A stretch of DNA of 64,000 nucleotides, from NCBI GenBank assembly GCA_035301985.1, contig DATGTE010000010.1, positions 62,001-126,000 of the forward strand, in the 5' to 3' direction. A program made the position numbers and the translations under genes. The notes under the pieces were generated by a model. It was not told the origin of the DNA. It saw only the letters and a program-made list of their open reading frames with translations, and did not search any database. Origin of the DNA: DASUXY01 sp035301985 (GTDB lineage Bacteria; Bacillota; Bacilli; Bacillales; Amphibacillaceae). Positions within the stretch are counted from its first letter, which is position 1. The number at the start of each line of letters is the position of its first letter. Below, piece by piece: positions 1-8,754 of this stretch.

Positions 1-329
1 GCAAATAAATCCTCAATATGACTCGTTTCCAAACCGGCGATTACGGAGATGATCAATTGATTTGAATTGATATACGGTTGTACAGACTGAATCGCTTCTT
101 TAACATCAACTGGTTTCGTAGCAAGTACTACAATATCAGCATCACGGACGACTTCTTTATCTTTAAACGATTGAATTGCATATTTTTTTTGAAGTATTTC
201 TAAGCGAGAACGATCATTTTTGTTCGTTACAAAAATATATTCATTCGGAAAAAATTGTGCCTGAACTAGTCCGGCTATAATGGCCTCTGCCATTGAACCT
301 GCACCGATAAAAACAACTTTTTGTTTCAT
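1..329 (-). CDS. proC: Pyrroline-5-carboxylate reductase, partial (window edge)
   Basis: Catalyses the last step of proline synthesis, NAD(P)H reduction of pyrroline-5-carboxylate, in the cytosol. Only the N-terminal 109 residues or so are present because the gene runs off the start of the window. They begin MKQKVVFIGAGSMAEAIIAG, which carries the Rossmann GxGxMA dinucleotide-binding motif of ProC, followed by the VTNK/R and ATKPVDV stretches typical of the family. The ATG at 329 is preceded by an AGGAAG ribosome-binding site. A T-box leader lies upstream on the same strand (about 490-750), which fits proline-responsive control. A paralogue such as ComER or ProI cannot be excluded from the N-terminus alone, but the proline-type T-box supports ProC function. 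Confidence 0.85.
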   Translation of the reverse strand, partial: MKQKVVFIGAGSMAEAIIAGLVQAQFFPNEYIFVTNKNDRSRLEILQKKYAIQSFKDKEVVRDADIVVLATKPVDVKEAIQSVQPYINSNQLIISVIAGLETSHIEDLF

Positions 330-489
330 AACAAACCACTTCCTTCTACATGATGATATAAAAGTCCCAAAAATAACAGATTCCCTTATCAAATAGCTAT
401 GTCGTTGACCTTGACCGAGCAAACTGCTTCGGACCGTTAATTCTTCTGACTACGACGAACTAAGAACAGATGACTTCCTATTACGAAAA

Positions 490-750
490 TAAAAAACACC
501 CATCCTTAAAAGGACGAGTGAAATCTCGCGGTACCACCTAATTTGGCGCATATGAAACGATGCCCAGCTTTTTTTGATAACGCTTAAACTGCGATCAGCT
601 TTTACTGACGACTCCTAGGTAGGTTCATACACGTTGTTTTCGCTGGAGTCTTTCAGCCGATGAACTCCGTTCTCTTTTCGAACACCCATTGTACTACTAT
701 CCTAATCAACGTCTCTTTTCTTCTTTATTCATTTAAAAGTGAATGTATTG
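490..750 (-). promoter_or_regulatory. T-box leader upstream of proC, probably proline-specific
   Basis: Read on the minus strand, AGGTGGTACCGCG (complement of 528-540) is a T-box sequence. It is followed by a terminator hairpin with arms CACTCGTCC and GGATGGGTG and a TTTTTT tail (about 493-520). Upstream is a Stem I-like region with AGAGACG and GGCTGAAAG elements. In the expected specifier position, GAA is followed by CCT (complement of 621-623), a proline codon; the serS leader has the same GAA-codon layout. Uncharged tRNA-Pro is expected to stabilise the antiterminator. The rest of 330-490, between terminator and proC, shows no gene. Confidence 0.85.
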
Positions 751-756
751 TTTAGT

Positions 757-785
757 ACTATAGAACGTCTTGAGAAATTTGTCAA
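757..785 (-). promoter_or_regulatory. SigA-type promoter of proC
   Basis: On the minus strand TTGACA (complement of 780-785) and TATAGT (complement of 757-762) are separated by 17 bases, placing the transcript start near 750, just before the T-box leader. The remaining part of 786-930 shows no recognisable gene. Confidence 0.75.
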
Positions 786-939
786 GATAAATTGACATTC
801 CAGTATACGGATTATGTTTGTAAATAACATGTTATTGAACAGACTACTTCTCTTAACGTGTGATACAAATCACCGCATCGGTGACTGAATATACATATAA
901 TCAAATAAGAACTACTTTTTATAAGAAGGGATGTATACA

Positions 940-1281
940 TTGGCACAGATCCGTACAGAAAATCGTGAAAAAAATGATATCGTCGTTGAATTAGATTTGT
1001 CAGATCTCCAAGCCCTTATTGATGAAGCAACACGCAATATCGATGATTATAAAGATGAAATTGCGATGATATATGATAAAATGCCTCAATTTGATTATAT
1101 CTATTTTTGCTTTTATGCATACTCGACATATCGTTTATTAGAAGCAACGTTTAATATCGACATAGATAAAGTGGGCCATATTCGTGTCGATGCACCAGAA
1201 GCATTTTTCTATGCATTTTACGGAATGATTCAAACATTACACAGTCACCTGGTAACTGAAGAATCACGAATCATACAATAA
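940..1281 (+). CDS. Small protein of unknown function
   Basis: I do not recognise this family. The product is about 113 residues, acidic, with a predicted helical first half (LSDLQALIDEATRNIDDYKD) and an aromatic-rich middle (FDYIYFCFYAYSTYRLLEA). It has no signal peptide or clear membrane segment. A TTG at 940 is preferred over the ATG at 931 because AGAAGGG ends only one base before the ATG but sits about ten bases from the TTG. The gene faces against the local transcription direction, between the proC promoter and a terminator it shares with tRNA-Ser. Codon usage looks like its neighbours. Real coding status is likely but function is open. Confidence 0.6.
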   Translation: MAQIRTENREKNDIVVELDLSDLQALIDEATRNIDDYKDEIAMIYDKMPQFDYIYFCFYAYSTYRLLEATFNIDIDKVGHIRVDAPEAFFYAFYGMIQTLHSHLVTEESRIIQ

Positions 1282-1398
1282 AACTTCACGCGATGGAAGA
1301 AAAATGTCCACATCGTGTTGTATAATGAGTTTTCATGGACAGCTTGCATACATTGCAACAATTTTCTTTACTAAAGGTATCGTCCGTTCATCAAACAT

Positions 1399-1434
1399 AA
1401 AAAAAACCGTTACAATGAGTAACGGCTTTTTTTA
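1399..1434. terminator. Bidirectional Rho-independent terminator
   Basis: CCGTTAC and GTAACGG arms (1407-1425) around a 5-base loop, with an A-run on the left and a T-run on the right. It can end the small plus-strand gene at 0.94 kb and the minus-strand tRNA-Ser transcript. Confidence 0.85.
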
Positions 1435-1463
1435 TCTCCAAAATTTATGCGCTTTTTTTAAAA

Positions 1464-1556
1464 TGGAGGAGGAAGAGGGATTCGAACCCCCGCGGGCTTT
1501 GACACCCCTTTCGGTTTTCAAGACCGACCCCTTCAGCCAGACTTGGGTATTCCTCC
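1464..1556 (-). tRNA. tRNA-Ser (anticodon UGA)
   Basis: The minus strand gives a 93-base class II tRNA beginning GGAGGAATACCCAAG and ending with encoded CCA. The anticodon loop CTTGAAA holds TGA, which reads UCA/UCN serine codons. A long variable arm (AAGGGGTGTCAAAGCCCGC region) and the T-loop GGTTCGAATCC are visible. B. subtilis also has a tRNA-Ser gene directly after serS, so the placement is conserved synteny. Confidence 0.97.
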
Positions 1557-1678
1557 CTAACAACATTTTATAATATACATGATTTTTTTTAAAATGTCAA
1601 CACCTATGGTTTATTTTTTTATTTTATATGTAAAAGTAGGTCGATTTACATTCAATAATTCATTTCTACATCATTAAA

Positions 1679-1708
1679 CCTGAGCCAAGAGATGTGATTG
1701 GCCCAGGC
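1679..1708 (-). terminator. Possible serS terminator
   Basis: Arms CCTGGGCCAA and TTGGCTCAGG on the minus strand lie 12 bases after the serS stop. The U-tail is poor (TTTAATG), so this may be a weak or partial terminator with read-through to tRNA-Ser. Confidence 0.45.
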
Positions 1709-1719
1709 TTAGTAGGACT

Positions 1720-2997
1720 TTAATCTTTTGTAATCACTTCTTTTCCACCCATATAGGAACGTAACACTTCTGGAATGATAATCGATCCATCTTCTTGCTG
1801 ATAATTTTCCAAAATAGCTGCAACTGTACGGCCAATCGCAAGACCTGATCCATTTAATGTATGCACAAACTCTGGCTTTCCTTCTTCATTGCGGAAGCGA
1901 ATCCGAGCTCTCCTTGCTTGGAAATCTTCAAAATTTGAACAAGAAGAAATCTCTCGATACGTATTCTGACTAGGAATCCATACTTCAAGATCATATTTTT
2001 TGGCGGCTGTAAAACCTAAATCAGCTGTACACATGCTCATCACTCGGTATGGAAGGTTTAGGAGTTGTAACACTTTCTCAGCATGGCCGGTTAACGTTTC
2101 CAAAGCTTCATAGGAATCCTCTGGCTTTACAAAGTGGACAAGCTCTACTTTATTGAATTGATGCTGACGGATTAAACCACGAGTATCCCTTCCTGCAGAA
2201 CCTGCTTCCGAGCGAAAACAACCACTAAAAGCGACGTATTTTTTTGGTAATTCGGCTGCCTGCAGAATTTCATCCCGATGATAGTTCGTTACTGGAACTT
2301 CAGCAGTGGGAATAAGAAAATAATTCCAATCGCTGATTTCAAAAGCGTCCTCGGAAAACTTTGGGAGTTGGCCCGTTCCCATCATACTCATCCGATTGAC
2401 GATATACGGTGGGAGCATTTCCTCATATCCATGCTCATCGATATGCAAATCCATCATAAAATTCCACAAGGCCCGTTCGAGTCTTGCCCCGAGTCCTTTA
2501 TAAAATACAAATCGACTCCCTGTTACTTTAGCTGCTCTTTCAAAATCTAATATATCGAGATTTTCTGCGAGGTCCCAATGGGGTTGGATCGTAAATGAAA
2601 ATTCCGGAAGATCTCCCCATTTACGAGCGACAACGTTATCTTCTGCATCTTCACCAACAGGGACACTTTCATGAGGAATATTAGGAATCGAGAACATAAC
2701 GTGGTTTAAATCTTCCTCAATATTTTTCAATTGTTCATCTAGAGTAGAAATTTTCTCGCCGACTTCACGCATTTCCTTAATGACTGGTTCCACATCTTTA
2801 TTCTCTCGTTTTAATTGTGGGATTCGTTTTGATGCTTCATTCCGTTTAGCCTTTAATTGTTCCACTTCTGTAATTAAGGTCCGACGTTTTTCATCAAGTT
2901 CACCAAACTTCTCTAGTTCTGATAAATCTTCTCCCCGATGTTGTAATTTTTCCTTGACGTCATCGAAATGATTGCGTAATAACTTCATGTCTAACAT
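1720..2997 (-). CDS. serS: Seryl-tRNA synthetase
   Basis: Charges tRNA-Ser with serine in the cytosol. The 425-residue product has the usual SerRS layout: an N-terminal antiparallel coiled-coil arm (about residues 25-105, rich in K/E/R) that grips the tRNA long variable arm, then a class II catalytic domain. Motif 2 is seen as FRSEAGSAGRDTRGLIRQH and motif 3 as GSGLAIGRT near residue 385. The start at 2997 has a strong GGAGGA site. A serine-type T-box leader lies upstream and the cognate tRNA-Ser gene lies directly downstream. Length matches the family. Confidence 0.98.
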   Translation of the reverse strand: MLDMKLLRNHFDDVKEKLQHRGEDLSELEKFGELDEKRRTLITEVEQLKAKRNEASKRIPQLKRENKDVEPVIKEMREVGEKISTLDEQLKNIEEDLNHVMFSIPNIPHESVPVGEDAEDNVVARKWGDLPEFSFTIQPHWDLAENLDILDFERAAKVTGSRFVFYKGLGARLERALWNFMMDLHIDEHGYEEMLPPYIVNRMSMMGTGQLPKFSEDAFEISDWNYFLIPTAEVPVTNYHRDEILQAAELPKKYVAFSGCFRSEAGSAGRDTRGLIRQHQFNKVELVHFVKPEDSYEALETLTGHAEKVLQLLNLPYRVMSMCTADLGFTAAKKYDLEVWIPSQNTYREISSCSNFEDFQARRARIRFRNEEGKPEFVHTLNGSGLAIGRTVAAILENYQQEDGSIIIPEVLRSYMGGKEVITKD

Positions 2998-3149
2998 ATA
3001 AATTCCTCCTTATGTGTAAATGTGTAATCGGATTAAAAATAGACATCGAATTCAACCTAATCAACATGTGAGTGCGGATCTCTTCAGACCAATCGTATAT
3101 GGCTTATGATTCAATTTGTTTTTTGTACAATTACTTCGAAAGCAAACAA

Positions 3150-3412
3150 AAAACTCCCGTCCCTTAACAAAACAGGGACGAGAGTCATTTATTCCCGCGT
3201 TGCCACCCTAATTAAAGATAACAATCTTTCGGCTTACAATTCATAACGGTACATGACCGAGTTTATTTATCAAGGAGAGGATCCTTGTTCATAAACTAGT
3301 TCAAGGACGGATTCACAGCATTCCTACGTCGATTTTCACCAACCATCGACTCTCTAATGAAAGGAAAACTGCTACTTATTCCTATCAATACTTTTTAGCA
3401 TATATATTCATT
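3150..3412 (-). promoter_or_regulatory. T-box leader of serS, serine-specific
   Basis: The minus strand carries AGGGTGGCAACGCGGG, a classic T-box, followed by a terminator with arms ACTCTCGTCCCT and AGGGACGGGAGT and a T-run (3150-3185). Upstream is a Stem I region with AGAGAG. In it GAA is followed by TCC (complement of 3309-3311), a serine codon, in the same context as the proline codon of the proC leader. The serS start is about 150 bases past the terminator. Confidence 0.92.
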
Positions 3413-3419
3413 ATATTCT

Positions 3420-3448
3420 ATCATAGACAAGCTTATACGAAGTTGCAA
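3420..3448 (-). promoter_or_regulatory. Promoter of serS
   Basis: TTGCAA (complement of 3443-3448) and TATGAT (complement of 3420-3425) with a 17-base spacer on the minus strand, just upstream of the T-box leader and downstream of pdxS. Confidence 0.6.
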
Positions 3449-3524
3449 GTTTTTTTATTGAAGCTTTCATGAATGATCTATGACATGATATGACGTGAGG
3501 TACGATTATAAATGTACTATGTAA

Positions 3525-4391
3525 TCATTCACTACGGTCTTGCATTCGCTCTTCTGGAGTCAATGTACTCATTTCCATGCCTTTCATTGCTGTACCGAGG
3601 TCTTTGGATAACTCTGCAATTAATGCATAGTCTTTATAATTTGCAGTCGCTTCGACAATTGCCTTAGCAAATTTTTCCGGGTTCTCTGATTTAAATATTC
3701 CAGAACCGACAAATACACCATCTGCGCCAAGCTCCATCATTAACGCAGCATCGCTAGGGGTTGCTACACCACCAGCTGCATAGTTTACGACTGGTAAACG
3801 ACCGTTTTCACGAATTTCTAATAGCAGTTCATACGGAGCACTGATTTCTTTAGCATACGTCATTACTTCATCACTTGACATTGAAGTGAGCATGCGAATT
3901 TCCGATTGCACTTGACGTAAATGACGGACTGCTTCGACAATATTTCCAGTCCCTGGTTCACCTTTGGTACGTAACATGGAAGCTCCTTCACCAATGCGAC
4001 GTGTTGCTTCACCTAGATTACGGCATCCACAAACAAATGGAACAGTGAAGTCGGACTTTCGTAAATGATATACATCATCTGCCGGTGTGAGCACTTCGCT
4101 CTCATCAATATAGTCGGCTCCAATCGCCTCTAGAACACGCGCTTCGACAATATGTCCAATTCGAGCTTTCGCCATCACGGGAATGGATACTGCATTCATG
4201 ACCTCTTCTGTAATCTTTGGATTAGCCATCCGTGCTACACCACCAGCTGCACGAATATCTGCTGGTACACGTTCTAACGCCATAACAGCAACGGCCCCTG
4301 CTTCTTCAGCTACCTTTGCCTGTTCAGCATTAACAACATCCATGATTACGCCACCCTTTGGCATTTCAAGCATACTTTCTGTTTTACCCAT
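3525..4391 (-). CDS. pdxS: Pyridoxal 5'-phosphate synthase lyase subunit PdxS
   Basis: PdxS condenses ribose 5-phosphate, glyceraldehyde 3-phosphate and ammonia into PLP, normally with ammonia from the glutaminase PdxT. The 288-residue product aligns throughout with B. subtilis PdxS by eye: GGVIMDVVNAEQAKVAEEAG at the N-terminus, MAKARIGH with the first catalytic lysine, LRTKGEPGTGN with the second, and GGVATPSDAALMM for phosphate binding. The N-terminus is about six residues shorter than in B. subtilis. A GGGGGA site precedes the ATG. It follows dacA by only 43 bases, so the two are probably co-transcribed. Oddly, pdxT, which normally follows pdxS, is not here: the next feature is the serS promoter and leader. 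Confidence 0.97.
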   Translation of the reverse strand: MGKTESMLEMPKGGVIMDVVNAEQAKVAEEAGAVAVMALERVPADIRAAGGVARMANPKITEEVMNAVSIPVMAKARIGHIVEARVLEAIGADYIDESEVLTPADDVYHLRKSDFTVPFVCGCRNLGEATRRIGEGASMLRTKGEPGTGNIVEAVRHLRQVQSEIRMLTSMSSDEVMTYAKEISAPYELLLEIRENGRLPVVNYAAGGVATPSDAALMMELGADGVFVGSGIFKSENPEKFAKAIVEATANYKDYALIAELSKDLGTAMKGMEMSTLTPEERMQDRSE

Positions 4392-4434
4392 TTAAATCCC
4401 CCTATCAGTTCATTGTTATAAAAACATAATCGAC

Positions 4435-5769
4435 TTAAAACCAACTTTTAACAAGGTCGACTATGGATGAAAACAAATTAGAAAAAAAGCTGCCGATCGC
4501 TCCTAGCATGAGCATGAACCAATTCTTTTTCTCCACCGTATCTTTTGTAACTAAATCAACTTGTTGTCGATTCGACTTCTCAAAAATATATCCATGTTCT
4601 TCTCCATCAAAGACAAGTTCAGCTGTGCCAATTTTTTCCCCTTTTTTAATAGGAGCAACGAGTTCTCCATCTTCCGTTAGCTTGTCCGAATCGATCTTAT
4701 ATGAAACCGTATATTTATCTTCATCACCTTTTCGGATTGGCACATTAAATGCTTCATCTGTTTCTATTTCGACAGATGATTCTTTTCCTTTTGTAACCGG
4801 AATAGATGATTCATCTTTGAGCTGATATCCTTTTGGAAATAACTCTTTTGTTTCGAAATTATTATAGCCATAATCCAATAACTTAGCTGTCTCTTCAAAA
4901 CGGGCTTCTTCGCTTTTCGTTTTCATAACGACCGTAATCAATCGTTTTCCGTTACGAACAGCAGTACCTGTAAAACTGAATCCTGCTGTATCAGTATAAC
5001 CTGTTTTTAGGCCGTCAACCCCTTCATAAAAATAAGGTTTTAAATAGCTCGCATCGTGGGGCAACATCCAGTTCCAATTGCGAATTTCTTGCTCATCGAA
5101 TTTTGTTTCAGGAATTTTTGATATTTCCAAAGCTTCAGGATAATCATTCACTAAATGATAAGCTAATAGAGCAGCGGACCGAGCAGATAATAAATTTGTA
5201 GCATCCGCATCCGTTCCTTTCGGATGATTACCGTCAAGTGACTTATTATCCAGTCCTGTTGAGTTAACAAATTCAAACTCTTGTAAGCCCATCTCTTTTC
5301 CTTTTTCATTCATCATTTTAACAAATTCTCCTTCAGAACCAGCAATCAGTTCTGCAAGAGCAATCGATGTAGCATTATCAGAGTTAATCGCCATGGCTTC
5401 ATACAGTTCACGAACGGTATACTCTCTGTTTTGTCGGAGCCCAACACCGGAAAATGATGAATCTGCCGAAATACTGTATGGGTAATCACTAATTGTCGTT
5501 GTCGTATCCCAACTGATTTGCTCCGATTCAATCGCTTCCCAGACAAGATATTCGGTCATCATTTTCGTCATGCTTGCTGGAGGCAGTGCTTCATCTGGGT
5601 TTTTAGCGTACAAAATTTTACCGGTATCCGCATCAACTAAAATAGCTGAATCCGCTTTAACATCTAATGTTTGTGCTTGTGACACATCTGGCCACGATAC
5701 GATCAAGGATGCCCATGTAACAAGCATAATAAGAGTAATGGACATATATTTTTGAATCTGATCTTTCAC
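4435..5769 (-). CDS. dacA: D-alanyl-D-alanine carboxypeptidase DacA (PBP5 type)
   Basis: Trims the terminal D-Ala from peptidoglycan stem peptides, outside the membrane. The product is a peptidase S11 serine enzyme with motifs SMTK (SxxK), SDN (SxN) and KTG, a hydrophobic N-terminal signal segment (ITLIMLVTWASLIVSW), a C-terminal beta-rich PBP5 domain and an amphipathic C-terminal anchor ending in IVDLVKSWF. A GTG at 5769 is chosen as start because GGAGGT (complement of 5777-5782) lies 7 bases before it; the longer ATG frame at 5796 has no ribosome-binding site. Predicted length is 444 residues, close to B. subtilis DacA. It sits in the conserved place between guaB and pdxS. Confidence 0.96.
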   Translation of the reverse strand: MKDQIQKYMSITLIMLVTWASLIVSWPDVSQAQTLDVKADSAILVDADTGKILYAKNPDEALPPASMTKMMTEYLVWEAIESEQISWDTTTTISDYPYSISADSSFSGVGLRQNREYTVRELYEAMAINSDNATSIALAELIAGSEGEFVKMMNEKGKEMGLQEFEFVNSTGLDNKSLDGNHPKGTDADATNLLSARSAALLAYHLVNDYPEALEISKIPETKFDEQEIRNWNWMLPHDASYLKPYFYEGVDGLKTGYTDTAGFSFTGTAVRNGKRLITVVMKTKSEEARFEETAKLLDYGYNNFETKELFPKGYQLKDESSIPVTKGKESSVEIETDEAFNVPIRKGDEDKYTVSYKIDSDKLTEDGELVAPIKKGEKIGTAELVFDGEEHGYIFEKSNRQQVDLVTKDTVEKKNWFMLMLGAIGSFFSNLFSSIVDLVKSWF

Positions 5770-5823
5770 TTTTTCTACCTCCACTTCAAAATGCAACGTA
5801 TTTAACTGTATTATGATGGGATA

Positions 5824-5940
5824 GAAATGGAAGGTGATATGTGATGGAAATCCATCTTATCACTTTGTTTGCGAGAAAGAAGGCCCCTTTCAAAATAGAC
5901 TGGGAAACCATTCCTTCTCGCAAACATCACCATTTCAATA
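5824..5940. repeat. Long imperfect inverted repeat with an inner hairpin, guaB-dacA gap
   Basis: GTTTGCGAGAA (5867-5877) followed by GAAGG pairs with CCTTCTCGCAAAC (5913-5925). The outer flanks GAAATGG/TGAT (5824-5838) and ATCACCATTTC (5926-5936) also pair. Inside the left arm is a separate small palindrome, GATGGA-AA-TCCATC (about 5843-5856). No T-run follows on either strand, so it is not an ordinary terminator. The rest of 5941-6107 shows no gene. Confidence 0.6.
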
Positions 5941-6107
5941 GACACATCTTTTCCTATTTTACCATACATATGGATAAATAAGGAGAGGCAAGTGGCAATT
6001 TTCTATGGAAAATTACACCACGTCGCTCTCTATCATCTCTCCATTTAAACGCTCAATCACCACGTTGTTGTCTGGAATACTTGTTTAACATCTGAACAGT
6101 AGACACC

Positions 6108-7580
6108 TTATTTAATCGTATAATTTGGTGCCTCTTTCGTTACTTGCACATCGTGGGGGTGACTTTCACGTAAACCGGCATTCGTAATTTTCATCAGTTG
6201 GGCATCTTTTCGTAAGTCGTTGATGGTTTTTGTTCCGCAATAACCCATGCCCGAACGCAGTCCCCCAATGAGTTGATGAAATGTGTCACTGAGAGGACCT
6301 TTGTAAGCAACTCGTCCTTCGATCCCTTCTGGAACTAACTTTTTCGCTTCTTGATCAGATTGGAAGTAGCGGTCTTTCGAACCTGCTTCCATCGCACCAA
6401 CACTTCCCATGCCACGGTAAACTTTGTATTGTCTTCCTTTATAGATTTCGCGTTCACCAGGACTTTCCGAGACACCTGCAAATAAGCTTCCAAGCATAAC
6501 GGCTTGTGCACCAGAAGCTATAGCCTTAACGATATCACCAGAATATTTAACTCCCCCGTCAGCGATAATTGGGACATTATATTCTCTCGCAGCACGTGCA
6601 CAATCATAGATCGCCGTGATTTGTGGAACACCTACTCCAGCAACAACACGGGTTGTACAAATTGAACCGGGGCCAATCCCTACTTTTACAATGGAGGCTC
6701 CAGCTTCAATGATCGCTCTCGTTCCTTCAGCTGTAGCAACATTCCCAGCAATAATATCTAAGTCGGGATATGCTTTACGAACTTGTTTGATTTGTTCAAG
6801 CACACCATCTGAATGTCCGTGAGCGGTATCAATAACAATGACATCCACACCAGCATCGACGAGTTTTTCGATTCGTTTCATCGCATCAGCCGTCACTCCA
6901 ACCGCTGCACCGACGAGAAGTCTGCCTTGTTCGTCTTTCGCTGCATTTGGAAACTCAATCACTTTTTCAATATCTTTAATTGTAATTAACCCTTTTAAGA
7001 TCCCTTGTTCGTCTACAAGTGGTAACTTTTCAATCTTATGTTTTTGCAATATTTTTTCAGCATCAGCAAGCGTCGTTCCGACAGAACCAGTTACGAGATT
7101 TTCGCTCGTCATTACTTTTTTAATTTCAATAGAATAGTCTTCGATAAAACGTAAGTCACGGTTCGTTAAAATACCGACCAATTTTTTATCTTCAAAGGAA
7201 TTGACAATCGGTACACCCGAAATGCGATATTTACCCATCAAATGCTCTGCATCATACACTTGATGTTCTGGAGTTAGGAAAAATGGATTTGTGATGACAC
7301 CACTTTCAGAACGTTTTACACGGTCGACTTGTTCAGATTGTTCCTCAATCGACATGTTTTTATGGATGACTCCAAAACCACCTTGTCGTGCCATCGCAAT
7401 GGCCATTTCGGCTTCTGTTACGGTATCCATTCCCGCACTAATTAACGGTGCATTTAACTTTAGTCTTTCAGATAGAGTCGTTGATAAGTTTACCTCACGT
7501 GGTAATACATCCGATTTAGCAGGCACTAATAAGACGTCATCAAATGTTAATCCTTCTTTTATAAATTTATCCTCACGCAT
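6108..7580 (-). CDS. guaB: IMP dehydrogenase
   Basis: Oxidises IMP to XMP with NAD+, the committed step to GMP, in the cytosol. The 490-residue product has the (beta/alpha)8 barrel split by a Bateman module of two CBS domains (about residues 95-200). The active-site loop GIGPGSICTTRVV contains the catalytic cysteine, and GYCGTKTI and ESHPHDVQ near the C-terminus match GuaB. An ATG at 7580 is chosen over an in-frame ATG at 7598: GAGGAGG sits 9 bases before it and the protein then begins MREDKFIKEGLTFDDVLL, like B. subtilis GuaB. The leader on the minus strand has a small GTTATT-loop-AATAAC hairpin followed by TTTTTT (about 7703-7735), which could act as an attenuator; this is speculative. Confidence 0.98.
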   Translation of the reverse strand: MREDKFIKEGLTFDDVLLVPAKSDVLPREVNLSTTLSERLKLNAPLISAGMDTVTEAEMAIAMARQGGFGVIHKNMSIEEQSEQVDRVKRSESGVITNPFFLTPEHQVYDAEHLMGKYRISGVPIVNSFEDKKLVGILTNRDLRFIEDYSIEIKKVMTSENLVTGSVGTTLADAEKILQKHKIEKLPLVDEQGILKGLITIKDIEKVIEFPNAAKDEQGRLLVGAAVGVTADAMKRIEKLVDAGVDVIVIDTAHGHSDGVLEQIKQVRKAYPDLDIIAGNVATAEGTRAIIEAGASIVKVGIGPGSICTTRVVAGVGVPQITAIYDCARAAREYNVPIIADGGVKYSGDIVKAIASGAQAVMLGSLFAGVSESPGEREIYKGRQYKVYRGMGSVGAMEAGSKDRYFQSDQEAKKLVPEGIEGRVAYKGPLSDTFHQLIGGLRSGMGYCGTKTINDLRKDAQLMKITNAGLRESHPHDVQVTKEAPNYTIK

Positions 7581-7791
7581 GAGTGATATCCTCCTCAAAA
7601 TATATTTTAGTTTGGCTATGCTTTCGGCTTTTCGGGCAATTGCAACATATATTTTTTGAAATAGGAAACGCTAATTAGATAAAACTATTGTTATTTAGAA
7701 TACGTGAAAAAAGTTATTTTTTCAATAACATATGTAGCTTCACAAAAAGTAATTAGATTCTAAATTGTATAAAAACCATGGAGGACCATGA

Positions 7792-8745
7792 ATGAACCTA
7801 GATGAGATTGAATTATTCTATGCGTATGTTCGATCCCAACACACAGCACAACAATACTTACATCAATGTTATCAAAAGTTAAATATCGACGATGCTGAAA
7901 GAAAGAGCTATGAGAACTGTACAACGTTTCTATATTATCTTGAGCATGGACACCAATTTTATAAAAACGGAAAACAACTGGACTATTTGTTACAACCCAT
8001 TTTATTTTTCTACGGAATGATTCATCTATTAAAAGCAGCTCTTTTAACGACACGTCCGAATTATCCTGAATCAACATCCATGTTAGCCCATGGTGTTTCC
8101 ACGCGGAAACGTAAGCGAAGGAATTATACATTTATGGATGATGAAGTTAAAACGCAATATAAAGGATTATTCCCTTATTTTTCCGAACATCTCTTTTTAT
8201 TGAAAACCATTCCTTTTGAAAAAATAAAGATGCATCAACTCTTAGCGATTGTTCCCGAATTGTCAGACCTTTTTCTCCTACATGACGGAGAAAAAATGAT
8301 TAAAGTTGGCTCGGTCCAGTCAAGAAAATTAAGCTTTCCATGTAGCATACTCGATCATTATCATTTAACAGAAAATACATTTATTCAAAGGATCAAATCG
8401 CATGTTCCGGATATCTACCATAAGAAAACATCACAAACGATGATTCATCTTCACTTAAAGAGGCCTATTCAACAATCATTTGGCCCATTTTTTATCCATC
8501 TTGATCAAACGATTTATTTTCCAAAACGACGAGACCATTTTTTAGCGATTTCCGAAGTGATGGCCCATTATCTTCTGTTGTATAACTTAAGTATGCTCAG
8601 TCGATATGAAACCGAATGGTGGGGCGATTTACTAATGACAAAATCTGAACTCGATTTTCCATTTATTTCACACTTTCTCGATATTACTGCGAAAAAAGTC
8701 CCCCTTCTAATCGGCAGGGAATTGTCTTATAAGCTTCAATCATAG
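7792..8745 (+). CDS. yaaC: YaaC family protein of unknown function
   Basis: A 317-residue protein recognised as YaaC by the stretches LLQPILFFYGMIHLLKAALL, YPESTSMLAHGVSTRKRKRR and the conserved C-terminal LLLYNLSMLSRYETEWWGDL. It has no signal peptide. Function is unknown; the family is confined to Bacillales and always lies between guaB and gyrA, opposite to both, as here. GGAGG lies about 7 bases before the ATG at 7792; an out-of-frame ATG at 7788 is ignored. It diverges from guaB and converges on gyrA, sharing a terminator with it. Confidence 0.9.
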   Translation: MNLDEIELFYAYVRSQHTAQQYLHQCYQKLNIDDAERKSYENCTTFLYYLEHGHQFYKNGKQLDYLLQPILFFYGMIHLLKAALLTTRPNYPESTSMLAHGVSTRKRKRRNYTFMDDEVKTQYKGLFPYFSEHLFLLKTIPFEKIKMHQLLAIVPELSDLFLLHDGEKMIKVGSVQSRKLSFPCSILDHYHLTENTFIQRIKSHVPDIYHKKTSQTMIHLHLKRPIQQSFGPFFIHLDQTIYFPKRRDHFLAISEVMAHYLLLYNLSMLSRYETEWWGDLLMTKSELDFPFISHFLDITAKKVPLLIGRELSYKLQS

Positions 8746-8754
8746 CATATTGTT

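Noticed and set aside
1304..1573. 89-residue open frame on the plus strand
   Set aside because: It runs through a terminator and the complement of tRNA-Ser; an artefact.
7581..7791. Purine riboswitch upstream of guaB
   Set aside because: No conserved aptamer core; only a very short hairpin with a T-run is present.
8092..8112. Palindrome GTTTCCACGCGGAAAC in yaaC, reminiscent of parS
   Set aside because: The centre is CACGCG with an added base, not CACGTG; it lies in the conserved HGVSTRKRKR coding stretch.
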